DNA of 64,000 nucleotides from Roseicyclus salinarum (GCF_029624655.1 NZ_JARRSA010000010.1:1-64000); one strand, 5' to 3'. Counted from the stretch's first letter, positions 27,188-35,806 are shown. A program made the numbers and translations. The notes: generated by a model from the letters alone, not told the origin.

Positions 27188-27363
27188 CGCCGGGTTCCCC
27201 GCTTCGCCGCCGACCGGACGTGGCGGCACCGCGAGATGTCTTTTAAAGGAGTATCCCGGCAGACACAAAGCCTGCCCCCGAGGGAGATCATTCGTCCCGA
27301 GAAGCCGCGCCCGTCAGGGCAACGCCGGCACCCTCATCTGTGACGCGTGGCCTTCGCCGGCCG

Positions 27364-27531
27364 TCAGCTGCAGAATTCGTAACCCGGGTTCTGGCTGTTC
27401 GAGGCGCCATTGCCCGTCTGGTTTTCGTTCGGTGCGCAGGGACTGTCCGTGAGGGTCCTGCCCACGTCGAGCGTCTCGAGGGTTGGCGTCTGCCATTTGC
27501 CCTTCGTCGTCTTCGCAATCCGTTCGATCAT
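27364..27531 (-). CDS. lasso-peptide-like precursor (RiPP leader plus core)
   Basis: The 55-residue peptide has the layout of lasso precursors. A leader with KWQTPTLETLDVGRTLTD matches the aromatic-x-x-Pro-x-Leu RRE-binding motif and ends with Thr at position -2. If cleaved after TLTD, the core is 26 residues, SPCAPNENQT... to ...GYEFCS, with Ser1, Glu7 as the only ring-closing acid, and Cys3/Cys25 for one ring-tail disulfide. Cleavage after GRTL would give Thr1 and Glu9 instead. The ATG at 27531 has GGGGG about 6 bases upstream. It follows the cyclase gene by 102 bp on the same strand. No close family match is asserted, only the pattern. Confidence 0.7.
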   Translation of the reverse strand: MIERIAKTTKGKWQTPTLETLDVGRTLTDSPCAPNENQTGNGASNSQNPGYEFCS

Positions 27532-27544
27532 CAAATTCCCCCTT

Positions 27545-27558
27545 CCAAATATATTTGG
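27545..27558. promoter_or_regulatory. perfect 14-bp palindrome before the precursor gene
   Basis: CCAAATATATTTGG is its own reverse complement. It ends 14 bases before the ATG and touches the ribosome-binding sequence, so it could be an operator or an mRNA hairpin that controls translation. A TTGACA hexamer for minus-strand transcription lies at 27594-27599, but no convincing -10 is placed at normal spacing. Confidence 0.5.
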
Positions 27559-27633
27559 CGTCGATAACATTTTTTTTAACTGCTTGGCTGAATTGTCAAG
27601 AAAACAGGTATGGCGAAGGGTTCCGTACTTTCG

Positions 27634-29517
27634 TCAGCGGTTCGGCGGCTTGTGCCGTTCGTGCAAATGGTGGATTCGCATGGCGCCATAAATCTCGGCA
27701 AATTTCAGAAGGTTGGCGTCATCCATCCCGGACGGACTTTCCCGGATCGCCCGGCCGAGGTCGGGCGCGCGAAACCAGCTTTCGGCAAGATGGAGATCGC
27801 CGCTTTCAAGCTCGTGCTTCAGGATTTCCCAGCATTCGCGCTTGAAACGGGCCCTGTTTCGCTGATTCGCCGGATCGTCGGGACTGAGGCCGAAGGTGAA
27901 GAGGTCCCGGAACGCCCGCGTCGCGAGAAACCGGAACTGCCCGTCACCGAACAGCGACGTGGCCGGAAGCCCGAGGATGAATTCGAGCAGCCGGCGATCG
28001 GTCAGCGGGTATCGGTAGACGACCTGCGACCGCGCGGCCCAGGCGTCCCAGGTCCGCATCCGCTCGCCGAGGTGTCCGTATTCCAGATGCCGGATCATGA
28101 AGTCCTTGGGATCGTGTCCCATCGGGAAAGACGCCGAGGCCTCGCGCACCGCCCCGGCGTGGCGGCGTCGCAGGCCGGGGGAGATGAAGCACCGCTCGGC
28201 ATGGATCAGGGCGAAGGGCGACCAGAACCTCGCAAGCGGTTCGGGCAGGTTGGGCGCGATGCCCGATCTCCAGAGCACCTTCATGACCCGCGCCGGATGC
28301 CTGCCGCGCGCATGCCTCACAAGGACGCGCCAGGCACGCGGAAGCTGGCCGGTCCGCAGCAGATGCGCGAGATAGCCGAGCCCGCCGGCCGACAGGGCCT
28401 CGTCGCCGCCCCAGCCCGAGAGAATGACCCTTACCTCCCTCGACCGCGCGTCTTGCAGCGTCTCCAATTCCTCCATCAGGTTGGACGGGCCGTCCAGTTC
28501 CATCGGGCCCGAGATGAACCGGCGCAGGTCATCGCCCCGCACCGATCCGAAATGGCAGTCGAGGCCATCGGCGCGCGCCATCCGGTCGATCAGGCGGCGT
28601 TCGTCGCCCTCACCCATGTCGGGATCGTGCGCCGAGACGGGCGGAGCCCACGAATACGTCCTGAGCGACCTGCCATCCTTGGCCAATTCCTGTGCGGCGA
28701 GCCGCGTGACGAGCGTGGAGTCGAGGCCCCCGCTCAGGTGCGAGGCGACGGGAAAGTCCGTATCGACGCGACAGCGCACGGCTTCGGTGACGAGCGCGCG
28801 GAGCTGTTCCTCGCACGCGGCTTGTCCGCCGGGGTCGCGCTCCTCGATGTCGCGGGGCCTCCACCAGCGATATTCGGCGGTCTCCTCGGCGCCAAGCGTC
28901 AGCGTCGTTCCGGGTCCGGTGAAATGGATGTCGGCCCAGAAGCATCTGGGAAGCGGCCGGCCGGGATCGCAGAGGAACCGCGCCACGATCTCTTCGTCGA
29001 TGCTCCACGACAAGTCTGGAAAGGCCACGAGCGCCCTGATGCTGCTGGAAAAGACGAGCGACCGCCCCTTTCTGGCCCAGTAGAGCGGCCGGGTGCCGAC
29101 GTGGTCCTGAACGAGGTGAAGCCGACGCGGGCCGCCGTCCCAGACCGCGAGGGCGAAGTCGCCCACGATGCGCTTCGGGCTGTCGCGGCCCCAGCGATGC
29201 CATGCGGCGAGCATCAGCTCGGCATCGGACGCCGCGTGCGCCTGCGCCGGGGCGAGGCCGAGCGCCGCCTCGAGGCCCTGCCGGTCGTCGAGGATGGCGT
29301 CGGAAAGGAGGTGCTGCCCACCGGCCGAGGCGCGCTGCGAGCGGCCGGCCTCGCGCCGCGACACGGGCAGATGCACCCATGCCAGCGCCACATTCCCCAG
29401 AAGGTTCAGACCGGGCGCGGGCGCGCCCTTGGGGGCGAGCGCGGTCATGGCCGCCCGGAACGACCTTTCGTCGACCGGCGCGCCGTCGAACTCTACCCGC
29501 CCCAGAATGGCGCTCAT
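27634..29517 (-). CDS. asparagine synthetase-like lasso cyclase (C protein)
   Basis: The 627-residue protein has an N-terminal glutaminase-like fold without the catalytic Cys2 (it starts MSAILGRVEF, not MCGI) and a C-terminal AMP-forming domain with the PP-loop HLSGGLDSTLVT near residue 250 and LSGWGGDEALSAGG. Loss of Cys2 is typical of lasso macrolactam synthetases, which activate a Glu/Asp side chain for ring closure. The precursor-like gene directly downstream supports this. The ATG at 29517 is preferred to a GTG at 29526. The protease and leader-binding partners are missing or broken (see 31021-31319). An ordinary AsnB-like role is possible but less likely. Confidence 0.78.
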   Translation of the reverse strand: MSAILGRVEFDGAPVDERSFRAAMTALAPKGAPAPGLNLLGNVALAWVHLPVSRREAGRSQRASAGGQHLLSDAILDDRQGLEAALGLAPAQAHAASDAELMLAAWHRWGRDSPKRIVGDFALAVWDGGPRRLHLVQDHVGTRPLYWARKGRSLVFSSSIRALVAFPDLSWSIDEEIVARFLCDPGRPLPRCFWADIHFTGPGTTLTLGAEETAEYRWWRPRDIEERDPGGQAACEEQLRALVTEAVRCRVDTDFPVASHLSGGLDSTLVTRLAAQELAKDGRSLRTYSWAPPVSAHDPDMGEGDERRLIDRMARADGLDCHFGSVRGDDLRRFISGPMELDGPSNLMEELETLQDARSREVRVILSGWGGDEALSAGGLGYLAHLLRTGQLPRAWRVLVRHARGRHPARVMKVLWRSGIAPNLPEPLARFWSPFALIHAERCFISPGLRRRHAGAVREASASFPMGHDPKDFMIRHLEYGHLGERMRTWDAWAARSQVVYRYPLTDRRLLEFILGLPATSLFGDGQFRFLATRAFRDLFTFGLSPDDPANQRNRARFKRECWEILKHELESGDLHLAESWFRAPDLGRAIRESPSGMDDANLLKFAEIYGAMRIHHLHERHKPPNR

Positions 29518-29764
29518 CCGGTTCACCCTTGCAACGTATGTCCCGCTCGAAGCGCAACGAACGCATCAACTGCCCCGTGTGGCAAGTGCGAGGGCCCGCT
29601 GGCCGATAGGGAAGCCTCGTTCGAGAGTGCCGAGGGTAGGCCAGCGGAACCAGCAAACGCCGTGACGAGACGGGCATGGAATGGACGACGGCATAGTGGG
29701 GCGTGTGTCCCACTCTGTGTCACACCCGGCCGTTTTGCCGCAAAGCCTATGATTCAGAAGGAAA

Positions 29765-29838
29765 TGGAGGCGAGTACCGGAATCGAACCGGTGTGCACGG
29801 ATTTGCAATCCGCTGCGTAACCACTCCGCCAACTCGCC
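29765..29838 (-). tRNA. tRNA-Cys (anticodon GCA)
   Basis: The minus strand folds into a complete cloverleaf: acceptor GGCGAGT pairing with the ACTCGCC 3' arm, anticodon stem-loop GGATTGCAAATCC with GCA, T arm CCGGTTCGATTCCGG, and encoded CCA at 29765-29767. It separates the lasso-like genes from the broken glycosyltransferase gene. No duplicated 3' end that would mark an integration site was seen. Confidence 0.95.
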
Positions 29839-30121
29839 AGCGATGAGCAGGCCTAAGGTTTCGCGGATGGCCCGTCAAGGTGCTATCGCCCGGCCGCCAT
29901 CGCGGCCCGGCGGTGGGGCGGGTGGTGCGACCGTGTGGGAGTTCCGACGCGTGGGGGAGGCGCCGTTGCGGGTCGGCGCGGGATGCCTGCTGCACTTCTC
30001 GCCGAGGTTCCGCGAGGCGCCGTCCGTCCTGGTCCGCGCGGCCTGGCCGTACTGGAATTAACCAATTATTTACCAAACTCATGGGAGCAATTCATTATTC
30101 AGGAATGAAAGGAGCGCGGCC

Positions 30122-31020
30122 TTGTCAATTCTCTTCGAGACGATGTCGAAACCGGCCAGCGTGGATTTCGACGGCATTCCGGACGACAAGGCGCGGTTCT
30201 CGACCTATGCGTTCTACCTTCCGCAGTACCACCCGATCCCCGAGAACGACGAATGGTGGGGCAAGGGCTTCACTGAATGGACCAACACGGCCAAGGCGCG
30301 GCCCCTGTTTCGCGGGCATTACCAGCCGCGCATTCCCGCGGATCTCGGCTGCTACGATCTGCGGGTTCCCGAAACGCGGATCGCGCAGGCGGAATTGGCG
30401 CGGGCCTACGGAATAGACGGGTTTTGCTATTACCATTACTGGTTCGCGGGGCGCCGCATCCTCGAACGGCCGCTGCGGGAGGTGCTTGAAAGCGGCGAGC
30501 CCGATTTTCCGTTCATGGTGTGCTGGGCGAACCAGACCTGGTCCGGCATCTGGCACGGCGAGCCCGACCGCGTGCTGATCGAGCAGACCTACCCCGGCGA
30601 GGACGACCATCGCCGCCATTTCGAGGCGCTTCTGCCGCTGTTTCTAGACCGCCGTTACGCGACGGTGGAGGGCCGTCCGATCTTCGTGATCTATCGCCCG
30701 CAGGAGATACCCCAGGCGCGTCGGGTCTTCGCGCTGTGGCGCGAGATGGCGCAGGCGGCGGGCTTGCCGGGCCTGCACCTCGTGGGCGCCCGGATGCTGC
30801 ACGACCGCTGGACGCTCGAGGAACTGGATCTGGACGCCTCGGTCGATCACAGGCTTCCGCCGTTGCGTCCGCATGGCGGATCCCCCCGCCGGCCGCGCAG
30901 CTGGAAGCCGAAGCGATGGCTCCGCACGAAATACCAGAAGTATGCGGGACTTCCGACGATCTACGACTATTCCGAGGTGATCGACGGTCTCATCTCGCGG
31001 GAGGGGCCTTCGGCGCGGAA
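30122..31020 (+). pseudogene. WbsX-type glycosyltransferase (GH99-like), 3'-truncated
   Basis: About 300 residues match the Glyco_tran_WbsX family: FSTYAFYLPQYHPIPENDEW, GFTEWTNTAKARPLFRGHYQ, GIDGFCYYHYWFAGRRILE and FMVCWANQTWSGIWHGEPDR. The start is a TTG at 30122 with AGGAG 7 bases upstream. The match stops abruptly after EGPSARNY near 31020. The family's C-terminal block, with a W-D-N-T motif, is absent. The frame continues to 31216 only through the antisense of another gene fragment. The last part of the gene has therefore been lost at a rearrangement junction. The remaining protein is probably inactive. Confidence 0.72.
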
Positions 31021-31197
31021 TTATTCGCCGCGGCTGAGCTTTGCTCCGAGGACCAGCGTGTTGGCGATCCCGCGGCGGTTCAGCATCGCCTTCCCGGCCA
31101 TCCCGAGCATGAGGCAGGTAAAGCGCCCGCCCACGGTCCGGTTGACCGCCTCGATCGCCCAGCGCACGTCGCGCAGCATCTGCAGGTCCCCGTGCAT
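31021..31197 (-). pseudogene. lasso peptide B2 (transglutaminase-like) protease fragment, Cys-containing part
   Basis: On the minus strand 58 residues read MHGDLQMLRDVRWAIEAVNR and continue with RFTCLMLGMAGKAMLNRRGI and ANTLVLGAKLSRGE before a TAA. This is the central part of the Transglut_core3 domain of lasso B2 proteins, with the catalytic Cys in FTCL. The His/Asp part that should follow is not on this strand but at 31212-31319 on the plus strand. The N-terminal ~50 residues of the family are also missing. The piece abuts the truncated WbsX gene. Confidence 0.72.
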
Positions 31198-31211
31198 CGG
31201 CAGCCCCCGGC

Positions 31212-31319
31212 GGTGACGCGATGGCCGCGCACGCCTGGCTCCATGTCGGGCCGGTGATCCTTCTGGGCGGCGAGGGTCGCGCGGGCTACGCGCCGGTGGC
31301 AAGCTATCACAGCGAATGA
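31212..31319 (+). pseudogene. lasso peptide B2 protease fragment, His-containing part
   Basis: On the plus strand the residues GGDAMAAHAWLHVGPVILLG and GEGRAGYAPVASYHSE end at a TGA at 31317-31319. AHAW followed by a hydrophobic strand and GG is the C-terminal signature of the lasso B2 protease, with the catalytic His. Flipping about 31021-31211 joins it in phase to the Cys-containing piece (LVLGAKLSRG then GDAMAAHAW). The gene is therefore split by an inversion. Confidence 0.72.
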
Positions 31320-31456
31320 CCGCCCGGCGCCCGCCGCGAGACCGTAATGCCGCAGCCCCGCCGATAGGGGCGCGATCTCGGCCTGGTGCAGTTGCGCCGT
31401 CCCCGGTCCTGTGCCAAGAAGAATCCAACGAGAACTAGACGAACCGGTTCAGTTTC

Positions 31457-32110
31457 ATGGCGGACTTCGCGAAACAGCGTCTGACGATGGTCGACACGCA
31501 GGTGCGTCCGTCCGACGTCACCAATTTCCCAATCATCGACGCCATGCTCGCGGTGCCGCGCGAGGAATTCGTGCCCAACGCGCGCCGCGAGCTTGCCTAT
31601 GTCGGCGGCCCGCTGGAGATCGCGCCGGGGCGGGCCCTGCTCGACCCGCGCACGATCGCCAAGATGCTCGACGCGGGCAACCTGCGGCCCGGCGATGCGG
31701 TGCTCGAGATCGGCTGCGGCCTCGGCTACACCACGGCGCTCCTTGCCCACATCGTGGACGCGGTCGTTGCCGTCGAGGAGGACGAGGCCCTCGCAGCCGA
31801 GGCCGAGGCCACGCTCGGTGCACAGGGCATCGACAACGCCGCGATCGTGACCGGTCCGCTGGCCGAGGGCCACGCCAAGGCCGGTCCATACGACGCGATA
31901 ATGATTTTCGGCGGGGTGGAGGAGCTTCCTCCGGCGCTGATCGACCAGGTCAAGGATGGCGGGCGCATCGTCGCCATCTTCATGAACGGGCAGAACGGCG
32001 AAGCCATGGAAGGGCTGAAGTCGGACGGCAGGATGAGCTGGCGCATGGCCTTCAACGCGACGGCAGACATCCTTCCGGGCTTCGCGCGCGCGGAAAGCTT
32101 CACGTTCTGA
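31457..32110 (+). CDS. protein-L-isoaspartate O-methyltransferase family protein
   Basis: The 217-residue protein matches the PCMT family: TMVDTQVRPSDVTNFPIIDA at the N-terminus, the SAM motif AVLEIGCGLGYTTALLAHI near residues 81-99, and a C-terminus ending in ESFTF. PCMT repairs isoaspartyl residues by methyl transfer, but alphaproteobacterial versions next to tolC are divergent and may act on other targets. No clear ribosome site precedes the ATG at 31457. The tolC gene follows 99 bp downstream on the same strand, a common pairing in Rhodobacteraceae. Confidence 0.82.
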   Translation: MADFAKQRLTMVDTQVRPSDVTNFPIIDAMLAVPREEFVPNARRELAYVGGPLEIAPGRALLDPRTIAKMLDAGNLRPGDAVLEIGCGLGYTTALLAHIVDAVVAVEEDEALAAEAEATLGAQGIDNAAIVTGPLAEGHAKAGPYDAIMIFGGVEELPPALIDQVKDGGRIVAIFMNGQNGEAMEGLKSDGRMSWRMAFNATADILPGFARAESFTF

Positions 32111-32209
32111 TCAAGGCCTCCCGGCGGTCCGCCGGGCAAAGCAGGGCCATCCACGGCAGGATCATGGGTGGCGGCATCGCACGATCGCAGACGCTTCGGG
32201 GAGTGATCC

Positions 32210-33604
32210 ATGGCTGGAATTTTCGACCGACTGACGCGAAGTGCCGCCCTGTGCGCCGCCGTCGCGCTGGGATCGATCGCGGGCGCGCCCGGCGCGCGCG
32301 CCGACGGCCTGCGTGAGGCGATGGCGGAGGCCTACGCCAACTCCCCCGTGCTCGACCAGCAACGCTACCTTCTGCGGATCGAGGACGAGGGCGTGGCGCA
32401 GGCCGTCGCGCAACTGCGTCCGACGCTAAGCTTCGTCGCCAATGCCGACCGCGACCTCGTCAACGACACCACCACATCAACGGCCAGCCTCGTGGCGGAA
32501 TGGGTGCTGTATTCGGGAGGCAGCCGCCGGCTGGCGCTCGAGGCGGCGCAGGCCACGGTGCGCGCTGCGCGCGAGGGCCTTGTCTCGGTGGAGCAGCAGG
32601 TTCTGCTCGATGCCGTGCGCGCCTACCTTTCCGTCTGGAGCGACCTTCAGGTCGTGAACGTGCGCGAGGCGAACGTGCGCGTCGTGACGCAGCAGCTTCG
32701 CGCCGCCCGCGACCGCTTCGAGGTCGGCGAGGATACGCGCACCGACGTCGCGCAGGCCGAGGCGCGGCTGGCGCAGGCCCGTTCCGCGCTCGCCGCCGCG
32801 CGTGGCCAGCTCGAGATCAGCCGCGAGCTTTTCGCGCTCGCCATCGGGCGCTACCCCGGCAGCCTCGCGGGGCCCGGCGCGCTTCCGGGCCTTCCGCGCT
32901 CGGAGGCCGAGGCAGACGCGCTCGCGCGGCAGAACACGCCCGGCATCCTGCGCCTTCAGTTCGAGGTTCAGGCCACCGACCTGTCGGTGGAGCGCGCCCG
33001 CGCCGCCTACCGCCCGACCATCAGCCTCGATGGCGCCGTGTCCAACACCTTCGAATCGCCGCAGTTCGGCCGCGAGGGCGAAAGCGCCTCCATCGGCCTC
33101 ACGCTGCGCCAGCCGATCTACCGCGGCGGCCAACTCGCCTCGCTCGAGCGGCAGGCGCTTGCGCAATCCGCGGCGGTGCGCGCCTCGCTCAACCAGCAGA
33201 CCCGCATTGCCATCCAGACGATGGGCAACGCATGGGCGCAGCTTCGGATCGCGAACGCGCAGATCCAGGCCGCCGACCAGCAGATCTCGGCGGCCGAGCT
33301 CGCTTTCGAGGGCGTGCGCGAAGAGGCGTCCCTTGGCGCGCGCACAACGCTCGACGTGCTCGACGCCGAACAGGACGTCCTCGATGCGAGAATCAGCCGG
33401 ATCGAGGCGCAGGCGAACCTCTACCTCGCCGCCTATTCGATCCTCTCCGCCGGCGGCCTTCTGACCGTCCGTCACCTCGATCTGGACGTTCCGGGCTACG
33501 ATCCGTCGGTCTACTACGACCTCGTGGACGACGCGCCCACGAGCGTGCCGAGCGTTCAGGGCCAGCGTCTCGACAGTGTCCTTGGCCGGATCGGGCGGGA
33601 CTGA
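32210..33604 (+). CDS. tolC: TolC-family outer membrane channel protein
   Basis: The 464-residue protein has a signal peptide ending near GAPGARADG (cleavage about residue 32) and two repeats of the TolC helical/beta fold (LREAMAEAYANSPVLDQQRY, VEQQVLLDAVRAYLSVWSDL, SIGLTLRQPIYRGGQLASLE, LGARTTLDVLDAEQDVLDAR). As an outer-membrane trimer it would serve type I secretion and drug efflux. No inner-membrane partner is next to it, so it is probably shared by several pumps. GGGAG lies about 6 bases before the ATG. Confidence 0.92.
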   Translation: MAGIFDRLTRSAALCAAVALGSIAGAPGARADGLREAMAEAYANSPVLDQQRYLLRIEDEGVAQAVAQLRPTLSFVANADRDLVNDTTTSTASLVAEWVLYSGGSRRLALEAAQATVRAAREGLVSVEQQVLLDAVRAYLSVWSDLQVVNVREANVRVVTQQLRAARDRFEVGEDTRTDVAQAEARLAQARSALAAARGQLEISRELFALAIGRYPGSLAGPGALPGLPRSEAEADALARQNTPGILRLQFEVQATDLSVERARAAYRPTISLDGAVSNTFESPQFGREGESASIGLTLRQPIYRGGQLASLERQALAQSAAVRASLNQQTRIAIQTMGNAWAQLRIANAQIQAADQQISAAELAFEGVREEASLGARTTLDVLDAEQDVLDARISRIEAQANLYLAAYSILSAGGLLTVRHLDLDVPGYDPSVYYDLVDDAPTSVPSVQGQRLDSVLGRIGRD

Positions 33605-33786
33605 GCCGCCGCGCCGCCGCCGCCAGGTCCCGCCCCGGTGCTCCGGGCGCGGCGTCCGTCCTTTGTGGACGCTTTAAGCGCGGTTTAGCCAACCTGTCGT
33701 TCAATCCGTTGTGCCGCAGCTGTCCTGCCGCTATCGTCGCGTCGTCTGGGACAACGAGAACGGTCCTGCTGGGTAGGGGCTGCACC

Positions 33787-33806
33787 GTCCGGAGGTTTCT
33801 CCGGAC
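33787..33806. terminator. 8-bp hairpin in the 249-bp gap after tolC
   Basis: GTCCGGAG-GTTT-CTCCGGAC is a perfect stem with a 4-base loop. There is no T-run, and it lies 47 bp before the next gene, so it may be a leader hairpin rather than a terminator. Nothing else recognisable lies in the gap. Confidence 0.4.
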
Positions 33807-33853
33807 CGTCTGACGTATGGGCCTCGTTGCGGGCCGATTGAGGAGTGAGCGTG

Positions 33854-35806
33854 ATGTCCGATCCGGCGAAATCCGTTGGGGATATCGACGACGTGCTGTC
33901 GTCGATCCGGCGTCTTGTGTCCGAACAGCCGAGCGGTCAGCCGCGCGCCGCCCGCCCGCCCGCCCACGCGCGCGGCGCCGGCGACAAGCTGGTGCTGACA
34001 CCGGCGCTCCGGGTTTCGGACGGCGACGAGGCCGCGCGGGACGACGCCGCGCGGGACGGGGACGCGCGGGACGGAAACGTGCCGGCCGACGCCTCCGCGG
34101 TGCCGAACGACGAGATCGCGTGGCAGGGCGCGTCGCCGGATAACGAGGCCGATGCCCGTGAGGCCGTCGCGTCCGGCCCGGAGGCGATGGATGCCTTCCT
34201 TGCCCCCGACATGTCCGACCCCGACACGTCCGCCCCCGACATGTCCGACCCCGAGACGTCCACCCCCGGACAGGCCTCCGCCGACACGGACGACTTGGCG
34301 CAAGACGTGTCCACCGAGGCGTCGCACGAGCATGACGCGACGGCCGAGGCCGACCCGCCGGATCACATGGATGCCGACGAGGCGTCGTCCGACCATGACA
34401 TGACCGTCGCGGCAGTAACCTCCGCGATCGGAGGGGATGCAGGCGAGCCCGAGGCCGAAACGCCCGAGGCAGTCATCCATGATGGGGCAGGGGCCGAGGA
34501 CGAGCACGATGCCTCGCCGGACTTCGCCGCCCTCGTGGCGGATGCCGGCCCTGTCGATTCGGACCCTGCTCATACCGACCCCGCCGATGTCGCCGCCGCC
34601 GATCCAGCCGCCGGCGAGGCGCGCGAGGCGGACGCCCCCGAGGCGGACGAGCCTCGCCTCGAGGCCGCGTTGCAGGAGATTGCCGCGCTCTCGGAAGCCG
34701 GGGCCGCAGCCGACGCCGATGCCGCCGGGGACGTGGATGAGGCCGTTTCGGCCGAGGCCACACAGGCCGAACGTCCCGTCGGCTCCGACGGCTGGCGCCC
34801 GGAAATGCGCCTTCTAGATTGGGACAGTCTTCACGCGGATGGCGAGGGCGCGAATGGCGCGCCCATCTCCTCCTCGTCCGAATTCGAGCCCGATACCGGC
34901 GACGCAGACTGGCCGGATGCCGGCGCCGACCGTGCGCTTCTGGACCTCGCCGCCGTTCGTGAGGCCGCTGGCAGCTTGCCCGGCGCACCGGAAGACGGCG
35001 GCGCATCGGGCACCGGGGGCGCTGCCCCCATCTTCTCGCTGCGGTCGGGCGACGATGTGCCGCCGGTGAAAGAGGACGACGAGGCGCGCGATGGCGATCA
35101 GCCTCCCGCTGACCCGCAAAGCGCGGAGAGCCCGGCGCTTCCCGAGGCCGAGGCGGCTGCCGATGCTCCCGCCGCTGAGGATGCCGAGGCGTCCATCGCG
35201 CAGGATGCGTCCGTGACCTTGGATGACGCAGACGAGACCGAGGCCGACGGCGGACCCGCGCGGGAATGGCGCGGCGACGACGAGATCGAGGCGTCCGGCG
35301 TCGCAGCCGCGGCCGGGACCGCCGACGATGCCGACGATCTCGAGGAGCAGGGCGGCAATGCGTTCTCGCCCGCCTACGACCCCGACGAGGCCACGGACCT
35401 GCCCGAGCCTCGCGCAGCCGGAGACGAGGCCGAGGATGGCAGGGACGAGGTCGCGGAGGCCGCGCGCCCGACTGCCGCCGGCGATGACCCGGTGTCCTCC
35501 GCGGTTTCCGAGGGGCTGCAGGACGCCGCCCTGCGCCTCGCTGGGATCATGTCGGTGGTGCAGGCGGCGGAGGACGCCGCCGCGCCGGACCGCGCCGAGG
35601 CCGATGACGGCGGCGACGCGCTGGGCCTGGACCTCGCCGGCGAGGAGGAGGAGGATTTCCTCGACGAGGACACCTTGCGCCGCATCGTGGCCGAGGTCGT
35701 GCGCGAGGAACTGCAGGGGGCGCTCGGCGAGCGCATCACCCGCAACGTCCGCAAGCTCGTCCGTCGCGAGATCCGCCTGATCCTCGCCGCAGACGAGCTC
35801 GACTGA
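33854..35806 (+). CDS. acidic low-complexity protein with PopZ/DUF2497-like ends
   Basis: The 650-residue protein has two conserved ends around a long disordered middle. The N-terminus DPAKSVGDIDDVLSSIRRLV and the C-terminus FLDEDTLRRIVAEVVREELQ with ERITRNVRKLVRREIRLIL resemble the short N-terminal helix and C-terminal oligomerisation helices of PopZ-like proteins. The middle ~530 residues are rich in Asp, Glu and Ala and include a 10-residue tandem repeat (APDMSDPDTS). A polar-organising or scaffold role is an inference. AGGAG precedes the ATG at 33854; GTG codons 3 and 9 bases upstream are unlikely starts. It follows tolC and precedes a rhomboid gene. Confidence 0.7.
   Translation: MSDPAKSVGDIDDVLSSIRRLVSEQPSGQPRAARPPAHARGAGDKLVLTPALRVSDGDEAARDDAARDGDARDGNVPADASAVPNDEIAWQGASPDNEADAREAVASGPEAMDAFLAPDMSDPDTSAPDMSDPETSTPGQASADTDDLAQDVSTEASHEHDATAEADPPDHMDADEASSDHDMTVAAVTSAIGGDAGEPEAETPEAVIHDGAGAEDEHDASPDFAALVADAGPVDSDPAHTDPADVAAADPAAGEAREADAPEADEPRLEAALQEIAALSEAGAAADADAAGDVDEAVSAEATQAERPVGSDGWRPEMRLLDWDSLHADGEGANGAPISSSSEFEPDTGDADWPDAGADRALLDLAAVREAAGSLPGAPEDGGASGTGGAAPIFSLRSGDDVPPVKEDDEARDGDQPPADPQSAESPALPEAEAAADAPAAEDAEASIAQDASVTLDDADETEADGGPAREWRGDDEIEASGVAAAAGTADDADDLEEQGGNAFSPAYDPDEATDLPEPRAAGDEAEDGRDEVAEAARPTAAGDDPVSSAVSEGLQDAALRLAGIMSVVQAAEDAAAPDRAEADDGGDALGLDLAGEEEEDFLDEDTLRRIVAEVVREELQGALGERITRNVRKLVRREIRLILAADELD
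34202..34261 (+). repeat. two 30-bp tandem repeats inside the acidic protein gene
   Basis: Units 34202-34231 and 34232-34261 differ at one base and encode APDMSDPDTS and APDMSDPETS. The length of 30 keeps the reading frame, so copy number can change without frameshift. Confidence 0.8.

Noticed and set aside
29765-31319. tRNA-Cys as integration site of a genomic island carrying the lasso-like genes
   Set aside because: No integrase gene and no second copy of the tRNA 3' end were seen on either side.
31021-31428. Single 135-residue minus-strand protein covering the whole B2-like region
   Set aside because: Only the last 58 residues look coding. The part before them is Arg/Pro-rich and overlaps the plus-strand AHAW fragment, so it is not one gene.
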